DNA from: Cladorrhinum sp. PSN259
Taxonomy: Eukaryota > Ascomycota > Sordariomycetes > Sordariales > Podosporaceae
Reading direction: 5' to 3'
NCBI GenBank assembly: GCA_033725935.1
Contig: MU867109.1
Span: 1 to 64,000, forward strand
Length of the DNA stretch: 64,000 nucleotides
Positions 44,971-55,969 of this stretch are shown piece after piece (the stretch's first letter is position 1; each line of letters opens with the position of its first letter). The notes beneath the pieces are model-generated. The model worked only from the letters and a program-made list of their open reading frames with translations. It was not told the origin of the DNA and ran no database searches. The translations under genes were made by a program, and so were the position numbers.

Positions 44971-45469
44971 ATGCCACCATCAACAATCCCCCTCTCCCAC
45001 AAACCACAAACAACAGGGTACAAACTCCTCGAGCTCCCGCAAGAACTAGTCGACCTCCTAGAAAGCAAGGATCCTCCCACGTGCGTTTTTTTTTTCTTTT
45101 TTTTTTTTTCCCTTAGCAACTTTTTTTTTCCACAACAATAACAACCCCAGACTAAATAATTAACTCGTTATGTAAACCTGCAGGTTAACAATCTCCCCCT
45201 CCCAGACCTCGGCCATACTTTCCGCAGGCAACAACCAGAAATCCTACTCCCTCCGACAGAAAAACACATCCAACGCTTTGATCATCCTCTCCCCCTTCGA
45301 TAACCCCGTGCACGGAACTCCCGGGGTAAGCACCATAGCCACTATCCACGAGACGATAGAATTGATCCCCTTACCTACTACTACCACCACCACCACCACC
45401 ACAAACGAGCCGGCGGCGGCACTAAAACCGAGGGGAAAATGGCATGAGAAATTTGGAAAGGGACGGTAA
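44971..45469 (+). CDS. Short Dcc1-like cohesion protein (131 aa)
   Basis: Two exons, 44971-45080 and 45184-45469; the intron is T-rich with a GTGCGT donor and a CTGCAG acceptor. The spliced protein of 131 aa reads GYKLLELPQELVDLLES, DPPT joined across the intron to LTISP, then SAILSAG, KSYSLRQKNTSNALIILSP and STIATIHETIELIPLP. These match, in order, the N-terminal strands of Dcc1, a subunit of the Ctf18-RFC clamp loader (human counterpart FCLLELEP, AVLC, TYDL, TSNMLL). Usual Dcc1 proteins are about 350-400 aa and end with winged-helix DNA-binding domains; these are absent. After a poly-Thr run (CCA/ACC codons) the protein ends KWHEKFGKGR. It may be a minimal Dcc1, a deletion derivative or a partial paralogue. 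Confidence 0.65.
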
Positions 45470-45861
45470 ATGCGAATGAATACCTAGACAGATAGCTAAA
45501 TAGATGCATGGATAATATTTTGCATACATATATTACCACAACACCAGTTTAATATTTATGTCCTGTCTGCCTGGGGGAGAAAATAAAATGACACGATGGT
45601 GAAGATAGGAAATATATATAATATCTAAGGAAAAATACAAGAGCATCAAGATCACACAAACACACACAGACACAAAAACATAGATACACAGATACAAGGT
45701 TATATACTGCCCAATACTCACTTGCTGAAGAGGGAGAAAGGGCATAAATTTCTATAATCTCGCGATCATTAGTCACAAAAAGAATTCCATGCTTCCAAAG
45801 GAAAGAAGGAGAAGGGAAAAAAAAATCACGACACGAGACATCATAACGAAATTAGCATATC

Positions 45862-45892
<31 letters not shown>

Positions 45893-46593
45893 GCAAAGCA
45901 CATAAGGCATGAATAAAAGTTGATTAAAAACCATCCGATTTCTTTGCTTTCTTGCTCAAATTGCTTTCTCACTTTGTCCCCTATCTTTCACGCTTATTCC
46001 CTCTCACCTCTCTCCTCCAAGCGCTTCGTTCTTCCCCTTTTCCCAGTCCCCATATCCGCTTCTTCTCGCTCCTAATGAGCAAGTATACGAATAATAATAC
46101 TAACAAATAACAGCCGCTTTTTCTCTCCTAAAAGACACCCCCCCAAAAAAAACAATTACCTAAACCCAGCACCCCTTCCCCCCTCCTGCGACCTGATACC
46201 GCAGATAACAAAAAATGACGAACTCGGTTAAGCTAGAACCAACCCTCGAAAAGCAAAGGCCAATTGTACAGAGGGCCAAGAACCTGAACCTTCACCCAGA
46301 GATACCGAAATCCGTATGAACGAAGAACCCAACCGCCGATGCAAAAAAGAAAAAAAAATAAGATGCAGCCGCGCTATGATCAACCATGACACCTTGACCC
46401 CTCCTCGCATCTCCTTATCGTTGCCGAACCCCGTGAAATAACAAACTCTACCAAGTCCCCAAAGGCTTGGCATGAAAACAAGACAAATCTTCATCATCGA
46501 TGTGAGGCGGCGGGAAAAAGATGGCTGACGCGAAATCATCCTTCAGCGAGGAATGGGAGGCCGAGGAGCGCCTGAATGACCACAAGGAGTGCT
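45470..46593. other. Convergent intergenic region, 1.1 kb
   Basis: AT- and A-rich sequence with (CA)n-like words near 45655 and A-runs near 45820-45895. It separates the 3' ends of the Dcc1-like gene (+) and the RBR ligase gene (-). No remaining Dcc1 winged-helix sequence was seen in any frame here. Confidence 0.5.
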
Positions 46594-46775
46594 CTACCCC
46601 CACCTCTGAACGTTCACGTTTCCTTGCCCCATGTTATAATTGTTGTCGTCTTCCCCGGCCGCGATGTTGAGGAGATTTGGATGCACTGTTTTAAAAGGGA
46701 ATCCCGGCCCTACCAAGAGATCTTCTTGTTGCCCGTCGAAGTTCTGAAGAGCTAACGGGTTATTGTTCATGTTCA

Positions 46776-46860
<85 letters not shown>

Positions 46861-49656
46861 ATTGCCATTATTATTATAGTTGATTGCAGCAGCAGCATTT
46901 CCTGGTTGCACTAGGTCTCTCGGAAGGCCATTGAACAGTGAACCCGGTTCAAAGAGGGCTGGCCGTACTTGGAGTTGCTGGAATTGCTGCGGTTCCGGTT
47001 GCGGTCGCGGCTGGAGCTCATTGTTTTGCTGTTGAGGCGGATTCCAGGGAAAGCGATGTAGCGGCTGTTGCATAGCGGGAAACCGGTATTCTGGAGGGTT
47101 TAATCCCAATGGGAGTTGCCCAATGTGTGCTTGAACCTGGTGTTGATCCTGTAGCCTAGCCTGCATAAACTGCCCTTGGATTTCAGCTTGAACTCGAGAG
47201 ACCTCAGCTTGGATAGCCTGATGTTGAGCTTGAATCTGAGCTTGAATGTGCAAAGCTTGAGCCGGAGGTTGGATCTGAGCCTGAACGTGGGCCCAGACCT
47301 GGGCGAACGCGTCGTCTGGGACCCTGCCTGGGTTTGCCTGTATTGGGTTTGGGTGTACAGCTGCCCAGGGCTGACGTTGGGGCGGTGCCGGCGGGTCGAC
47401 GCGATCCCGCACTTGTCCCATTCTCTGCTGAAGTCTCTGTAATTGCTCTGCAAATGCGTCTAGAGAATTAGTACATTGCCACCCGGAAGCAAGGAATGTA
47501 ATTAGAGACTAACCCAAACGATAGCGATGACGGTGGCCGCCGGCCAGCATCCTCGGTGGTGCATTTCCTGCTTTCCGTAGCTGATCATCCGCATTCACGC
47601 TTTCGGAGAAGTTGATTTTCAGTAGCTCAGGATGCACGTCCGGGTTCTCCTCGGCCACTTTCTTTCTGGCTTCCTCCATTGCTGCGTTCACTTCCTCCTG
47701 ATGGCGCTCCTCAACGCGGTCATATAATGGACAGTTGCCTGTTTTGCCTCCACGTCCCGTATCGTCGAAATGACTATAATCGCAAGACTTGGAGCACACG
47801 TAACACTGTACGTTGTGGCAGCCATTTCTGGTACAAGTCATCTTGTTGCATCCCGCCTCTTTGATAAACGGAGTGCTGCACTTGTTGCATCTCCGGATTA
47901 AGGCGGCGGACATTGCCTCCTCGATAAGTCGCCGAGCTGAGTGCCCTGTTTCTCGTGCCGCTTCCTCGCACGTCTTTGGAATATGCGTATCGAGACGACA
48001 ATAGCGGCAAATGACCTTACCGCAATCCGGGTTCTCGCACTTGAACTCTTTATTTACCTCCTTGGGAGGATACTCGGCAGCATATGGACAATTCGGGCAC
48101 GACTCGAGGTTTTCGATCCCAGCCATACGCAGAACGGCCTCCTTCTCGATCCTGTCCAGCGCAATGCTGAGCTTCTCGTCCAGAAACACCTCCTTCTGGT
48201 CCTTGTCGAAGCCGGCGGTACATCCAGATGTGTCCATACACGCAAGTTCGTATTTCGATAGACCGACCTGTGACTCAGCCTGGCGTCTGGCGCAATCTCG
48301 ACAAAAGAGATGAAATGGCTCGCCGTTGCATTGTACCATGCGATTCGCTGGAAATTCATCGCAGCAACACCCACACTCAAAGACGGTACCGTCGAGCCTA
48401 GCGCGCTCCATGTTCTCAAGCTCTTCCTGCTCCTGCCGCTTTGCCTCTGTCTCCTTGGCGAGTCTGACCTGTAATATCGTCTTGGCAGCTCGATATTCCT
48501 CGATAGCGTCCTTTGCTCCGTCGCTTTCTTTCTCAGCCAGTTGGGTTTCGGGATCAAGGCTGACTTTGGGAATGGTGGGTTTTAATCTGTAAAGCGATTT
48601 TTGGCTTGCGGTGCCAGATGTGGCTTTATTACACGCCAGATATGTTGGATAAATGCGAAAGTTGTTGTCCTTCAGAAGCTTCTCGACATCTCCGGCGTAC
48701 AGCCGTGGAAACTGCTTTTTGAGCAAGACCTTGGCAGCATCCGTATACTGAATAAAGTATGGGGTATTTCGGGGCTGGTAAATGGGGTTTGCGTTGTCAA
48801 ACTTTTTGCGGATTGCTTCTTCTGGATCCTCAGCTTCCTCTATTCTCTTACGCTTCAGAGTCTTGGTGTGCTTTGGATAAGGCGTGCCCTTGTCCTGCTG
48901 TTCCAGGATGTGGTTGATGAGCTGTTCCGGGTTCCAGTTGTGCTCGGCGGCAGCTGTTTGCACGTAGTCGCGACAGATATCCGGAAGACATGCGATGACG
49001 GTCTCCTCGCATGCTGACTTTTTGTTCTCTGAGCCCTGCTGCTTTGAGTCAGATCGAAGCTTGGCCGGCATCTCTGGTGGTTCGCTAGGTTGTTTGTTAG
49101 CTACCTCGGATGTCCGTCGTAGAGATATCTTCCCCAACAACCTTTTCCCAAAAGAGTTCTTAAGCTTTTGGGGAGCAGCCGCGGGAGGGCCAGCCGGGTG
49201 ATCCACCTTGGATCGCAGGGCAAGATGTAGGCCACGGCGCATTGTATTTTGTTTTTGTTTTTGAGGGGAGAATGGAGCGAAGTTCGGATGATTTGTGCAA
49301 ATACCCGTGTTGAGACCTCAAAAGAAAGAGCCGCAAGATCTTTTGGTGCTTGGTGAGAGAGTTTCTTATTCATGAGGCTGCTTATGGCTGAACCTTTGTG
49401 GGTTCCATGACGGTGATAACAGGTGGGAGGGGGGGTAACGAGAGAGAATTCCTATCACTCACCCTGGGACCAGATCAGCCAGATCGTGGATAGGTGTTGG
49501 TATGTCGGGCCACTCCAACTCGCCAAAGTCGTGCAGGTCTTGTAATGCGTCCAGGTCGATTATGTCAAAGGGGGGAGGTTGCAGTTCAAGTTGCGCTGGT
49601 TGCTCCGGCATTGCAAGGGCATGCGCCTGGGGAAATAGGTCGTTCCAGGAAGCCAT
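46594..49656 (-). CDS. RBR (RING-IBR-RING) E3 ubiquitin ligase with Q/N-rich tail
   Basis: Spliced minus-strand model: exons 49656-49463, 49084-47514 and 47459-46594, 2631 nt, 876 aa. The second intron is clear (GTTAGT, TACTAAT branch, TCTAG). The first is less certain: GTGAGT to a CTAG acceptor preceded by GCTAAC. If it is not used, an ATG at 49242 opens the same frame. The N-terminus is acidic (MASWNDLFP, FDIIDLDALQDL). RING1 starts at about 300 (FECGCCCDEF), IBR lies at about 380-440, and RING2 at about 460-500 with the probable catalytic Cys near 477 (KEAGCNKMTC), which accepts ubiquitin from the E2. The layout resembles RNF216/TRIAD3 ligases. The third exon adds 288 residues rich in Gln, Pro and Asn, with 28 uninterrupted AAC codons. 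Confidence 0.85.
46777..46860 (-). repeat. (GTT)28 microsatellite encoding poly-Asn
   Basis: Twenty-eight uninterrupted GTT triplets (AAC on the coding strand) lie inside the last exon of the RBR ligase gene. Flanking codons continue the Asn-rich stretch (MNMNNN on one side, NNNGNN on the other). Perfect triplets of this length are expected to vary between strains. Confidence 0.95.
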
Positions 49657-51476
49657 GCTCGGACACAACTAGAAAAAAAAAGGAAAAAAAGGAACAGCAC
49701 GAAGAGAAATTGAAACAATTTTTATAAGGTTCAAAAAGCCGAATCAAGGTGTGAAAATCCACGGATTTTATTGCGCTGGTACTTCATATGTCCGCTGGAG
49801 TAGGCAAAAAAAAAAAAGAAAAAGATGGGGCACCAGGCACCTATCACGCTGCTCGGGGACTGCTGTCACGCTGTCACAGGTTCGTTGGAATGAAGAGAGG
49901 TTGCAATGAGGTTCGGGAAGCGGAGTGCGGACGGCAAAGACGACAGGATTAGAGATGGAAAAGCTGAGATCGATGACAGGATTACGGACGGAATGGGGGG
50001 CACTGGGTCGTGGACTGCCCAGTAGGTGCATGGGGATGAGGTGCCCGCCCGCTCATGGATCAAAACCTCCGGTGCAAAAAGAAAGTGCAGCTCTCCCGTC
50101 CATCCATCTCGGTTTGTCTTTCCCTGGACGCAAGGAATGATGCACGAACCGCATACTTTAAATTCCATTCCTTGTCTGTGGAAATGCCAATGTTACAGAA
50201 GCCTTGTCAGGGAAGTTGAATCATAATTTCTGGGTTTCTCTTACTTTTCTATTTTCCCTCTTCTTCCTCCCATCAAGGCCCACGAGTCCAACCCAGTTCA
50301 CGCTGTCCTATCGGTTTGTGCTGCAGCCCCAATTTTCGAGTTGCTGGCAAACAGCAAAGCTACCTGATGTGGCAGACGACAGACCACATGCCCCCCCCCC
50401 CCCCCCCTCCCCCACCCGAACCCCGCTTTCTCTTTTGGGAAAGAGGAGATCTTGAAAATCATGCTACCAACAGACTAACCCTAACAACCTCGAGCCCGCT
50501 GCTTGGACTGCTACAACACTAACAATGGGACTTTTAGCATCACAAAGTCCCGGCACCTTGGGTCGGCTGCATCTCCGCTGATTGCCCGGTAACCCCACCC
50601 CTGGGCTTTTCAAAACCTCCGCCTGGCTGGCGGTGAGTTTAAATCAGTCAACCGCCCGGGCCCATTTGGGAGCGGTCACCTTTTCAAGATCGTTGACGCT
50701 CTCATCAAACGATTGTCATGCATATGCAATGATCTAACGGCCACTGAATCTTACCACAAGTATTTTGCCACTTTAAAAGTTCCGCGCTTGGCAGAGTTCG
50801 TGCTCTCGGCCGATAGCAATGAGCGAAATGCCCTGCAGTAGACATGGATACCCTTTAGCAACTCTCTACCAAGCAAAGCAGGCATCTCCTCGCGTGCATA
50901 TATGACACTTGCCCATTGTTGCCTTTCAGCCAGCGTGAGTTCTTCTCACCGTAATTGATAAACTCTCAATTATTTCCGACAGTGGGCACTCTGTGTATCC
51001 TGATACTCCTTCGTCTCACCCAAAATTTCATGTGTCAGAGTGTATCCGGAATTAAAACTTACAGTCCGCGCACTACTTCCGGTAACCGATCACGATCTCG
51101 TACCAAACTGTACCCTTTGCACCTTTGCATTAGTGTCGCTTAAGTTCCGATATCATCTCAGTTTGCAGGGATTGGATGCATAAACGCCGTAAAGCACATT
51201 GGAAAATGTCATATTTCATTGCCTCGTTATTAGTAACGTGCGAAATCTCGAATGACAATGGTGGCGTGAGGGACCCTCGGACCACACTAAATAAACCGCC
51301 GAAATGAACTGGATGTTCCCGAATCCAGATTCCGAGAGTGTAGGAAGTAGCCATGTACGGTTCCGTACAATTAAGGTAGCCGCCATTATCCGTCTGCGCC
51401 GCCTCGATCAAGCAGGAGCCCCGCGTCACTTTATCTTCCGAGGGTGTACAGCATCAGTGGCCAGATCCACGGAACC
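49657..51476. other. Intergenic, 1.8 kb
   Basis: This is the promoter of the RBR ligase gene (-) at the left and the 3' side of rad4 (-) at the right. A C17 run lies at 50391-50407 in a pyrimidine-rich tract. No gene is supported on either strand. Confidence 0.5.
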
Positions 51477-54400
51477 TCACTCGTCAAACTCTTCGCTTTC
51501 TTCTTCCTCCTCCTCTTCCTCCGAACTAGAGGGTTCATTTCGTCTTCTCCTCCGTCGTCTTGACGAAGCAGCAGTCTTTTTGGCCGCCGCTTTCCGCTTC
51601 GGCTTCGTGCTCATTACGGACTTGCCTTTGTGAACTGGCTCCGGCTCCTCTCCGACTGCTTCTTCAACCTCCCCATGATCCACCTCCAAAATATCATCAT
51701 CATGAACCCTATCCTCATCCTCATCATCATGATGCTCATCAACCACAGAGAAAAATCCAGAAGTCAGCTGTCGCTCTTCATCACCATCCTCTTCCTCCTC
51801 TTGATACCCCTCCGGCAAGAATCCACCACCCAACCCATCATCCGCATCCCCCATCTCTACATCCCCATTGTTTTGTTGAGACCCACCCTTCTCAAAAACA
51901 TCAACACCCCCTTCCTCGACATCCCCATACTCGGCTTTGATCCTCTCAACAATCCTCATACCCATGATAAACTTCCTCCACAACCCTAACGCAGCTTTCC
52001 GTCTCTTCTCGTCCGCCTTTCTAGCCTTCTCCGCTTCATCTTTCGCCAGCTCCTCCATAACTTGATCGTGATATTCAGCCGCCACCACAACGCCCTGAAT
52101 GACCGGAACAGCCATCCGGTGTCCGAACTCAAAGTCCACAACGGCTTCAGCGTAATCGATTCCCAATCGTTTCGCAACCCGCATCGCACCTCTGTAGGGC
52201 ACATGCACGGCCCCTTTGGGACACATGTGCTCAACAAAGAGGTCAATATTGCCGTACTCGTTCTTGGGAATGATCCCGTTCCGTATTGGCGGCGGGATGA
52301 TCCATTCCGTCTGATCGAAGCTGTATAAACCTTGTAAAACTTTTTCGCCTGTCGCGGCCTCGGCTTCTGCGATTTCTCGCCGTCGGTTGGTGGTCGCCGC
52401 GCGATATGGCACACGTTTGAGCGGCTGTTCGCCTGGTATGGGTGCGCGTCCCTGTTTATGCCACGTTTCTGCCGACTTGACTTGAACCACATCCTTGCGG
52501 GAGTAGACGGGCTCTTCGGCTGCAGATGCTGCTGCACCCTTGGCTCCCTTCATTTTAAACATCTTGACCGGCTGAGCGTCTGGAACGAGAGCTTCTTCCC
52601 GTTTGAGGTGGCGTTCGAGGACGAATTCCTTGGATTGCTTGTAGTGCTGCAGAGTCTCTTCGCCTTCTTTGACTTCTTTCGTCTCGGCTTTGGCGGGCTT
52701 GAGGTCGGTTGAGTCCTCCATTTCGTCGATTTCGGTCAAAGGATGGTTTCTGTCACCTCGTACGTATCCTTTCATGGCCGATTTGAACCAGTCAAATTGG
52801 TCATACCGCTTGACTTTGCCTTGACGATTGTATACGGGGACCTTTTCGATTGGAATACGGTTTCCTTTGGTGCGACCTGGCAGAACTTGCCGCTTGAGAT
52901 AGCGGACTGTGACCTCTTTGGCTGTTCCGTCTTGTGAATAAGCTACAGCGTATGCAATCATCTGCTTTGCCTTGTCTGCTTTGCCACCGCGGGGTTCGAG
53001 TGATTCAACCAGTTCTCGGTTTGTGCCGATCACTGATTTGACAATTGGATCAACTGTCAGATACTTATTGGTAACTGGGGATAAGACTTCAGTCCAGTAA
53101 TGAGGAAATTCGAGGTCCGTGTCGTAAAGTTTGGTCTTCTCTCTTCTAGGGGGGGACGGAGGTACTTCAATGACCAATTCGTCGTCACTGTCGGCATCAT
53201 CAAACTCCAGGTCTTCTTCAGCGGCGGTCTCAGGCTTGGCTGCAGACCGTCGGGTTGGCCGAGCTGGTGCCTTTGGATTTGTAGTTTTTGGAGCTGCTTT
53301 GCTCCGTCTCATTGGTTTCACTGCGGCAGTACGTTTTGTGCCCTCCACGGGAGTCTGGTTGGAGTTGATCTCCTTTTCAGGGTCAGCTTCTTCAAGTTTG
53401 TTCCATCCAAACCCCAGAGTTTGGAGGTTAGCTATGAGGCGAGCTTCCAGACCCAATGCTCGTAAGAGAGCTGTAAATAACTGGGCCCCGACATCGCGGC
53501 TACCACTGCATTCCTCAGCACACTGTCGAAACTCGTCGAGATCCTTGATTTGTTCGCCGTATAGGTCCTGGTCATAGTCCCGCTGTTCCTTGAAAGCCTT
53601 CGTCAAACGATCAAGTCTCTCAAGGGTCATGTAACCCCACTTTCGCAACCCAGGAGCAGTCACTCGAAATCTCTGCTTCCACCAAGACGAGAGAACCTTC
53701 ATTAGTCTAAAGAGGGGGTCTCCATGGCTCATGTCAACAGCACCCTTTTCTAAATGTTGGGCTGCTCCGCCCCACTCCCTACCAGCCACAGCCTTGTCCT
53801 TGCCTTTCCCTCTGCCCTTGGGCTCAACTTTCGTCTTGGGATTGGTCCTCACTGTTTCCTGTTGAAATTCCAATCCGCTATTCTTCCTCCATCTGTCCAC
53901 CTCGTCCATGAGTCGAGGTGGGACATGGGATAACATGATCCCCTGAACAAGGGGATCGCACAGCCATGAGTTACGCAGGGCATTGTGCCAAAGCAAAAGT
54001 TGAACATGCACACAGTGTGTGGCTATTCTTATCTTGCGCTCTAACTTAGAAGGTCCCTTTTTGCCCAAAGCATTCGCCAAGGAGATTCTCGTGTCCCTGA
54101 TCAAGGTCAACTCGAGGTTACCGGTAGGCATCGGAGCTTCTGTGTAGACAGTGTGAGGGGTTTCGACGTCTTCAAACTCAATGTCCTCATCTTCATCGTC
54201 GTCACTGCCGGCGACCTCGTCTTCAACTTTCTGCCGTTTAGTGGCGGGGACCTCTTCGAAATCGCCATCGGAGAGAGAAGTCAAGGAACTTTCATCATCC
54301 TCGCTGTCGTCAATCTGTCGCATCGATGAGCCATTCTTGGTGAAAGACCGTGGAGTTGAGAGTGCGTCCAAGTCATCGAAGAGAGTTGACTTCCTAGGTG

Positions 54401-54479
54401 GCACTTTAATGGCTTGTTTGCTGGGGGGCGAGGGCGTTGTTGCATCTCGCAATCGTTTACCGGGGACATATGGAGGCAT
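51477..54479 (-). CDS. rad4: DNA repair protein Rad4/XPC
   Basis: Single exon, 1000 aa from the ATG at 54479 (MPPYVPGKRLRD). An acidic, Ser-rich N-terminus is followed by the transglutaminase-like domain: GAQLFTALLRALGLEARLI at about 320-340 and FPHYWTEVLSPVTNKYLTVDP at about 460-480. The three BHD domains follow: KEFVLERHLKREEAL (about 615-630), the KRVPYRAA region (about 690), and GLYSFDQTEWIIPPPIRNGIIPKNEYGNIDLF with MCPKGAVHVPY (about 715-770). The C-terminus is Lys-rich, then strongly acidic (EEEEEEEESEEFDE). Rad4/XPC with Rad23 recognises helix-distorting lesions and starts global-genome nucleotide excision repair. It is divergent from cuz1, with 524 bp between the starts. Confidence 0.95.
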   Translation of the reverse strand: MPPYVPGKRLRDATTPSPPSKQAIKVPPRKSTLFDDLDALSTPRSFTKNGSSMRQIDDSEDDESSLTSLSDGDFEEVPATKRQKVEDEVAGSDDDEDEDIEFEDVETPHTVYTEAPMPTGNLELTLIRDTRISLANALGKKGPSKLERKIRIATHCVHVQLLLWHNALRNSWLCDPLVQGIMLSHVPPRLMDEVDRWRKNSGLEFQQETVRTNPKTKVEPKGRGKGKDKAVAGREWGGAAQHLEKGAVDMSHGDPLFRLMKVLSSWWKQRFRVTAPGLRKWGYMTLERLDRLTKAFKEQRDYDQDLYGEQIKDLDEFRQCAEECSGSRDVGAQLFTALLRALGLEARLIANLQTLGFGWNKLEEADPEKEINSNQTPVEGTKRTAAVKPMRRSKAAPKTTNPKAPARPTRRSAAKPETAAEEDLEFDDADSDDELVIEVPPSPPRREKTKLYDTDLEFPHYWTEVLSPVTNKYLTVDPIVKSVIGTNRELVESLEPRGGKADKAKQMIAYAVAYSQDGTAKEVTVRYLKRQVLPGRTKGNRIPIEKVPVYNRQGKVKRYDQFDWFKSAMKGYVRGDRNHPLTEIDEMEDSTDLKPAKAETKEVKEGEETLQHYKQSKEFVLERHLKREEALVPDAQPVKMFKMKGAKGAAASAAEEPVYSRKDVVQVKSAETWHKQGRAPIPGEQPLKRVPYRAATTNRRREIAEAEAATGEKVLQGLYSFDQTEWIIPPPIRNGIIPKNEYGNIDLFVEHMCPKGAVHVPYRGAMRVAKRLGIDYAEAVVDFEFGHRMAVPVIQGVVVAAEYHDQVMEELAKDEAEKARKADEKRRKAALGLWRKFIMGMRIVERIKAEYGDVEEGGVDVFEKGGSQQNNGDVEMGDADDGLGGGFLPEGYQEEEEDGDEERQLTSGFFSVVDEHHDDEDEDRVHDDDILEVDHGEVEEAVGEEPEPVHKGKSVMSTKPKRKAAAKKTAASSRRRRRRRNEPSSSEEEEEEEESEEFDE

Positions 54480-55003
54480 GCCGATTGTGTCTCTCGGATG
54501 GGATGACCGAGCATGTTGGGTTGGGAAACGGGAATGAGTTGTTGGTATATAAGGAATGCGATTTATTCGATCTTCAAAAGTGTTTCCCAGTCCCTTGGAT
54601 CGTCTTCAATTGACGATGACGTTGAGCCCGGCCGAAACGCGATTTCACGACGCGCTGTCGGTACCCTAACCCTTTGGAAATACTAAAAGTGGTTGCAGAT
54701 TGCCTGCCACCTGCATGCCAAGAGTTCCCGAGAAATCGAAGCTAAAATGATTACTCCACCTTCCCCGCCAAATTGACCCCCAAATTTGCGGAGACTTCCA
54801 GATTGTTCCAGTTTCCAGGTACCACAGCCTCTCAGGCAACCTCTCGCCTTACGAATTACTGACCAGGTTTACCACACCGCGGCTTTCTCAGCATTTCCAT
54901 TCCTCTTATTAACCAAAACCATTCACTTCGACAGAAGGCAACTTTTGAATTGCGCAATCTTAATTCACTTTCAAAGCTATAAATTTCCCCCATCTCCGCG
55001 AAA
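54480..55003. promoter_or_regulatory. Shared upstream region of rad4 and cuz1
   Basis: This 524-bp non-coding stretch lies between two divergent start codons and so should contain both promoters. No specific factor site was identified. Confidence 0.5.
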
Positions 55004-55969
55004 ATGGCCTCCCCGAAACCCCCATCAGACCCGACCGAGACCTCGTACCTCCAAATGTCCTCAACAGCCCTCGAAAGCCGCGGCACCGACGACGCCACCC
55101 TGATCGGCTCCCACTGCAAGTACGCCTATTGCAACCAGCTCGACTTCCTACCCTTCAAGTGCCAATCATGCAGCTACACCTACTGCCTCGAGCACCGAAC
55201 CGAAGACTCCCACGAGTGTCCCAACAAGGGCGCCTGGGCCGAAAGGCGCCGCCAGGCTGAGCTCGAAAAGCACTCGGCAGGCGAAGGCAGACGCATGCGC
55301 GAATACATCACCGAAAAGCCCTGCGCCGACGACACGTGCTCAAAAACAATCGGAACCAGCCTAGTCCCGGGCGTCCACTGCGACCACTGCAACAGAGACT
55401 ACTGCCTCAAGCACCGACTGAGAGAAGACCACGACTGCAAGAACAAACCACCCATCGGCGCTCGTCCGACGGCCGCAGCAGCGGCAGCAAGCCTCGCAGA
55501 CAAGACCATCAGTGCCTTTGAGCGGTTCAAACTCTGGGGCGCCGCAAAGAAGGAAGAAGCAAGACGGTCCTTTCCGGCCAAGAAACCGCAGTCAAAAGCG
55601 GCACAGGTCGTAGCCGTTAATTCTCTCAAAAAGTCGGCAAAAGGGGATGTGAAGATCCCCGCCGAGAAGCGGGTCTACCTCTACGTCGAGGCAGAGGCGG
55701 AGACTGCAAAGGCAAAAATACCAAAGGGCGAGTTCTTTTACAACAAGGACTGGGTAGTGGGGAGACTCCTGGATGCCGCGGCGCAGGCGCTGCAGGTGCA
55801 AAACATCAATAACCGGTCTAATAATGAGGAGGACCGGTTGAGGGTGTTCCACGTGGAAGGAGGGAGGTTGTTGGATTTTGGGGAGAAGATTGGGGCCGCG
55901 CTGCAGAGCGGGAATACGGTCGTCTTGTTAAGAGGTGCTGGAGCGCCCCCGGATCTGATTACGCTGTGA
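55004..55969 (+). CDS. cuz1: AN1-type zinc-finger protein Cuz1/ZFAND1
   Basis: Single exon, 321 aa from the ATG at 55004. Two AN1 zinc fingers lie at residues about 38-72 (CKYAYC..FKCQSCSYTYC..H..DSHEC) and 107-145 (CADDTC..VHCDHCNRDYC..H..DHDC). An Ala-rich helix and a basic linker follow, then a ubiquitin-like C-terminal domain at about 222-320 (KRVYLYVEAE, GEFFYNKDWVVGRLLD, RVFHVEGGRLLDFGEKIG). This is the Cuz1 layout. In yeast and human the protein binds Cdc48/p97 and the proteasome and helps clear stress granules or arsenite-damaged proteins. Arsenite or oxidative-stress induction is plausible but not visible in the sequence. Confidence 0.93.
   Translation: MASPKPPSDPTETSYLQMSSTALESRGTDDATLIGSHCKYAYCNQLDFLPFKCQSCSYTYCLEHRTEDSHECPNKGAWAERRRQAELEKHSAGEGRRMREYITEKPCADDTCSKTIGTSLVPGVHCDHCNRDYCLKHRLREDHDCKNKPPIGARPTAAAAAASLADKTISAFERFKLWGAAKKEEARRSFPAKKPQSKAAQVVAVNSLKKSAKGDVKIPAEKRVYLYVEAEAETAKAKIPKGEFFYNKDWVVGRLLDAAAQALQVQNINNRSNNEEDRLRVFHVEGGRLLDFGEKIGAALQSGNTVVLLRGAGAPPDLITL

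Noticed and set aside
44780..45116. Low-complexity frames over the Dcc1-like leader
   Set aside because: They are shadows of the A- and CATCC-rich leader, while the spliced frame matches a known family.
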